DNA from: an uncultured Clostridiaceae bacterium | GTDB lineage: Bacteria > Bacillota > Clostridia > Oscillospirales > Ruminococcaceae | Assembly: GCA_946411985.1 (NCBI GenBank) | Contig: CAMKFY010000013.1 | Location: 1 to 16,521 of the forward strand | Direction: 5' to 3' | Length of the DNA: 16,521 nucleotides | In this document: positions 14,201 to 16,521 of the stretch, one piece after another | Layout of the letters: the number at the start of each line of letters is the position of its first letter | Position numbering within the stretch: position 1 is the stretch's first letter | The notes under the pieces: model-generated | What the model was told of the DNA's origin: nothing | Databases searched by the model: none | Seen by the model: the letters and a program-made list of their open reading frames with translations, nothing else | Position numbers and translations under genes: made by a program

Positions 14201-14923
14201 GTGCCGAGCCGAATGAATATGGGGCAGGTGTTAGAGGTGCATTTAGGAATGGCTGCTAAAGCTTTAAATTGGAAGGTGGCTACGCCTGTGTTTGATGGCG
14301 CACGTGAATGTGAAATAAGAGAGCTTTTAAAGCAAGCTGGCCTCAGGGAGGATGGCAAAACAGTTCTTTACGATGGCAGAACAGGGGAGCCTTTTGATAG
14401 CTTGGTTACTGTAGGTTATATGTATTTTTTAAAACTACACCATTTAGTAGATGATAAAATACATGCGCGTTCTACAGGGCCTTATTCTCTTGTTACGCAG
14501 CAGCCTTTGGGCGGAAAAGCTCAATTTGGTGGGCAGCGTTTTGGAGAAATGGAAGTTTGGGCTTTGGAGGCTTACGGAGCTGCGCATACGTTGCAAGAGA
14601 TGTTAACTGTAAAATCTGATGATATATCGGGAAGGGTTAAAACGTATGAAGCTATAGTTAAAGGGAAAAATATTCCACGGCCTGGTGCGCCAGAAGCTTT
14701 TCATGTTCTTGTTAAGGAGCTTCAATCGTTGGCACTTAGCATAAGAGTTTTTGATGATGACGGCAATGAGGTAGACCTAACAAAGTCTTTAAAATATAGC
14801 AGCGGGGTAGAATTTGAAGAAGATTGGGAACATAGAGAAATAGAAGGCGAAAAGCCATATAAGGCCGAAGAGGGAGCAGAAGAAGATTCTACTTTGTTTG
14901 TGGAAAAAGGGCAAGACGCTTAA
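11219..14923 (+). CDS. rpoB: DNA-directed RNA polymerase beta subunit
   Basis: Catalytic beta subunit of RNA polymerase, 1234 residues as usual in Clostridia. The N-terminus MANLKSIKLGKTTRISFAKM runs into the conserved MPNLIEIQKKSYEWF. The rifampicin pocket is fully wild type: Gln509, Asp512, His522 and Ser527 match E. coli 513, 516, 526 and 531. MCPIETPEGPNIGLI, GDKMAGRHGNKGVVS and PSRMNMGQVLEVHLG (the switch and catalytic-centre segments) are intact. The C-terminal acidic tail is short. AGGGGGT lies 11 bases before ATG 11219. It is followed by rpoC after 31 bp. Exceptionally, rplL and rplJ do not precede it; the gene has its own strong promoter and leader. Ile ATA and Arg AGA codons are frequent, as in the other core genes here. 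Confidence 0.99.
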   Translation: MANLKSIKLGKTTRISFAKMNEVVDMPNLIEIQKKSYEWFIKEGLREVFQDASYILDSSGSLLLEFIDYRFDDEPKYSIMECKERDASFTVPLRVMARLKNLKLNEVKEQEIFMGEFPLMTASGTFIISGAERVVVSQLVRSPGVYYGSEYDKSGKKKFLGTIIPNRGTWLEFETDSNDVFYVRIDKNKKIPITLFIRSLLKIKDVVNEGEDIFTDFEGIDDEIYGIFGKDKRIYKTITSKDATKSANEAIVELYKKLRPGEPVTLDTAAIYIKNLFFDERRYDLSRVGRYKYNKELSLSSRVVGRKLFENVVSEYTGEVLAEKGEVITKEKALLIENAGVTSVCLDVDGEAVNVISNGMVDIKDFIDIDAEKYGIKEKVRFSVLRALMEKYEDEEALKEAIKDNLDRLMPKCILKDDIFASINYLNCLASGVGVIADIDHLQNRRVRCVGELLQNQFRIGIARMERVIKERMTLQANDIEVLTPQALVNIRPIVAVMREFFGSSPLSQFMDQTNPLAELTHKRRLSALGPGGLSRDRAGFEVRDVHYTHYGRMCPIETPEGPNIGLISYLALFARLNKYGFVAAPYRKVDKSTGIVTDEVEYMTADMEDRYIVAQANEPLDENNRFVNERVHARHIDQIIEIENKEVDYMDVSPKMVVSVATSMVPFLENDDANRALMGANMQRQAVPLLISEAPIVGTGIEYKAAVDSGAIVCSDFDGTVTALSGDRIVITDDENGKKHEYKLIKFSRSNQSTCVNQRPIVDINEHVTKGQVIADGPATDNGEISLGKNVLVGFMPWEGYNYEDAILINEKLVKEDTYTSIHIEEYECEVRDTKLGPEEITREIPNVGEDSLKNLDEQGIIRIGAEVRAGDILVGKITPKGETELTSEERLLRAIFGEKAKEVRDTSLRVPHGEYGIVKDVKVFTKKNCDELLPGVNVVVRCYIIQKRKISVGDKMAGRHGNKGVVSHILPQEDMPFLPDGTPLDIVLSPLGVPSRMNMGQVLEVHLGMAAKALNWKVATPVFDGARECEIRELLKQAGLREDGKTVLYDGRTGEPFDSLVTVGYMYFLKLHHLVDDKIHARSTGPYSLVTQQPLGGKAQFGGQRFGEMEVWALEAYGAAHTLQEMLTVKSDDISGRVKTYEAIVKGKNIPRPGAPEAFHVLVKELQSLALSIRVFDDDGNEVDLTKSLKYSSGVEFEEDWEHREIEGEKPYKAEEGAEEDSTLFVEKGQDA

Positions 14924-14954
14924 AGTTTTATCTAAAAGAAAGGAAGAACCTACA

Positions 14955-16521
14955 ATGGATTTTGGAGCTTTTAGTTCTATGAAAATAGATTTGGCGTCGC
15001 CAGATCAGATACGTAAATGGTCTTGCGGGGAGGTTAAAAAACCAGAAACTATAAATTATAGAACCTTAAAACCAGAAAAGGAAGGGCTTTTTTGTGAACG
15101 CATATTTGGGCCTATAAAAGATTGGGAATGTAATTGTGGCAAATATAAACGTTTACGCTATAAAGGAAAGGTTTGTGAACGTTGCGGGGTGGAGGTTACA
15201 AATTCTAATGTGCGGCGTGAGCGTATGGGGCATATTGAGCTTGCTGCTCCAGTGTCGCATATATGGTATTTTAAAGGGATTCCGTCTAGAATAGCGTTAT
15301 TATTAGATATATCTCCAAAAAAATTGGAAGAGGTTTTGTATTTTGTTAAATATATAGTTGTAAACCCTGGCAGCACAGAGCTTGAATTTGGGCAAATTTT
15401 GAGTGAACGTGAATATAGTGATATGTATGAACGTTATGAAGAAGATTTTACTGCTAAAATGGGCGCTGAGGCTATTAAAGATTTGCTTAAAAATACCGAT
15501 TTAAAGTTGCTATATAAAGACCTTAAGAAAAAAATAGAAAATTCCACCGGCCAAAAAAAGGTGAAGGCTATAAGGAGGTTTGATATAGTAAAGGCATTTT
15601 TAAGTAGTGGGAATAAGCCAGAGTGGATGATATTAGATGTTATACCTGTTATACCGCCAGACTTGCGGCCTATGGTGCAGCTAGATGCTGGAAGGTTTGC
15701 CACATCTGATTTGAATGACCTTTACAGGAGAGTTATAAATAGAAATAATAGATTAAAACGGCTTTTAGAATTAAATGCTCCCGATATAATAGTTAGAAAT
15801 GAAAAGCGGATGTTGCAGGAAGCGGTAGACGCTTTAATAGATAATGGCAGACGTGGCAGGTCTGTAACTGGGGCAAATAATAGGCCTCTTAAATCTTTAT
15901 CAGATATGTTAAAGGGTAAACAAGGAAGATTTCGGCAAAATCTTCTTGGGAAACGTGTTGATTATTCTGGGCGTTCTGTTATAGTGGTGGGCCCAAATCT
16001 TAAGATGTATCAGTGTGGGCTTCCTAAGGAGATGGCTTTGGAGCTTTTCAAGCCATTTGTTATGAAAAAATTGGTGGAAAAAGGGTTGGCTTCAAACATA
16101 AAAAGCGCTAGAAAAATGATAGAAAAAGGCAAGGTGCAGGTATGGGATTGTTTAGAAACTGTTATTAAGGGCAGGCTAGTGCTTTTAAACAGGGCTCCAA
16201 CGCTTCATAGGCTTGGCATTCAGGCATTTGAGCCGGTTTTAGTGGAAGGAAAGGCTTTAAAGCTCCATCCTTTAGTGTGTACGGCATATAATGCAGATTT
16301 TGATGGAGATCAAATGGCTGTGCATGTTCCGCTTTCTATAGAGGCTCAAACAGAAGCAAGGTTTTTAATGCTTGCTGCAAATAACCTTTTAAAGCCGTCT
16401 GACGGAAAGCCTGTGGCAGTTCCTACAAATGATATGGTTTTAGGCTCTTATTATTTAACAATAGAAAGAAATGGTGAAAAAGGGGAAGGCAAAACATTTA
16501 AAGATTTTGATGAAGCCATTA
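14955..16521 (+). CDS. rpoC: DNA-directed RNA polymerase beta' subunit, N-terminal 522 codons (partial)
   Basis: Catalytic beta' subunit carrying the active-site Mg. The frame is open to the window edge; about 650-700 further residues of the usual about 1200 lie beyond it. ATG 14955 has AGGAAG 8 bases upstream and starts 31 bp after the rpoB stop, so the genes are co-transcribed. The zinc ribbon of the clamp uses Cys59, Cys61, Cys74 and Cys77 (CNCG and CERCG). Conserved RRERMGHIELAAPVSHIWY, the clamp helices, LLGKRVDYSGRSVI and NRAPTLHRLGIQAF follow in order. The Mg-binding NADFDGD has Asp448, Asp450 and Asp452. No frameshift or missing catalytic residue is seen. Confidence 0.99.
   Translation, partial: MDFGAFSSMKIDLASPDQIRKWSCGEVKKPETINYRTLKPEKEGLFCERIFGPIKDWECNCGKYKRLRYKGKVCERCGVEVTNSNVRRERMGHIELAAPVSHIWYFKGIPSRIALLLDISPKKLEEVLYFVKYIVVNPGSTELEFGQILSEREYSDMYERYEEDFTAKMGAEAIKDLLKNTDLKLLYKDLKKKIENSTGQKKVKAIRRFDIVKAFLSSGNKPEWMILDVIPVIPPDLRPMVQLDAGRFATSDLNDLYRRVINRNNRLKRLLELNAPDIIVRNEKRMLQEAVDALIDNGRRGRSVTGANNRPLKSLSDMLKGKQGRFRQNLLGKRVDYSGRSVIVVGPNLKMYQCGLPKEMALELFKPFVMKKLVEKGLASNIKSARKMIEKGKVQVWDCLETVIKGRLVLLNRAPTLHRLGIQAFEPVLVEGKALKLHPLVCTAYNADFDGDQMAVHVPLSIEAQTEARFLMLAANNLLKPSDGKPVAVPTNDMVLGSYYLTIERNGEKGEGKTFKDFDEAI

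Overview
The window comes from an AT-rich (about 30% GC by eye) bacterium that uses the standard genetic code. Shine-Dalgarno sites are mostly strong (AAAGG, GGAGG types), ATA is a common Ile codon, and the RpoB, GyrB and DnaA sequences are Clostridia-like. The GyrB stretch reading PLWGKMLNVEK is, from memory, typical of Lachnospiraceae-type clostridia. The best estimate is a low-GC clostridial Bacillota, possibly with a rearranged genome; no genus can be named from this sequence.

Left part, minus strand (1-7370): dnaA (3653-4969), dnaN (2009-3124) and the first 517 codons of gyrB (1-1551, cut by the window edge) form a replication-initiation cluster. The 528-bp dnaA-dnaN gap looks like the replication origin. 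It holds about seven same-orientation DnaA-box-like 9-mers of an AT-shifted type (TGTTNANAA). The last is followed by a CTA-rich DnaA-trio array and then a very AT-rich unwinding region. The S4-domain gene and recF usually found between dnaN and gyrB are absent. Their place is taken by a 457-bp non-coding gap with a strong dnaN terminator and a gyrB promoter whose -10 lies inside a 13+13-bp palindrome. Upstream of dnaA, still on the minus strand, are a DUF1275/YoaK-type membrane protein, rpsO (S15) and an orphan LytTR-type regulator with a degenerate receiver domain.

Middle (7371-9542): orientation switches to plus. A divergent intergenic region with tandem 10-bp repeats and dyads leads into three consecutive low-complexity lipoprotein genes of 196, 44 and 301 codons. 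Each has a clear lipobox, and their base and codon use differs from the housekeeping genes. Terminators follow the second and third. I do not recognise the proteins. The LytTR gene is divergent to them and is the only regulator in view, so a regulatory link is possible but unproven.

Right part (9543-16521): a TrkH/KtrB-family K+ transporter (minus) lies divergent to rpoB-rpoC (plus; rpoC is cut after 522 codons). A near-consensus promoter (TTGACA-17-TACAAT) and an about 155-nt leader precede rpoB. The ribosomal protein genes rplJ-rplL, which nearly always precede rpoB, are not there. Overall this is core chromosome around oriC with an unusual gene neighbourhood, plus a small accessory lipoprotein block.
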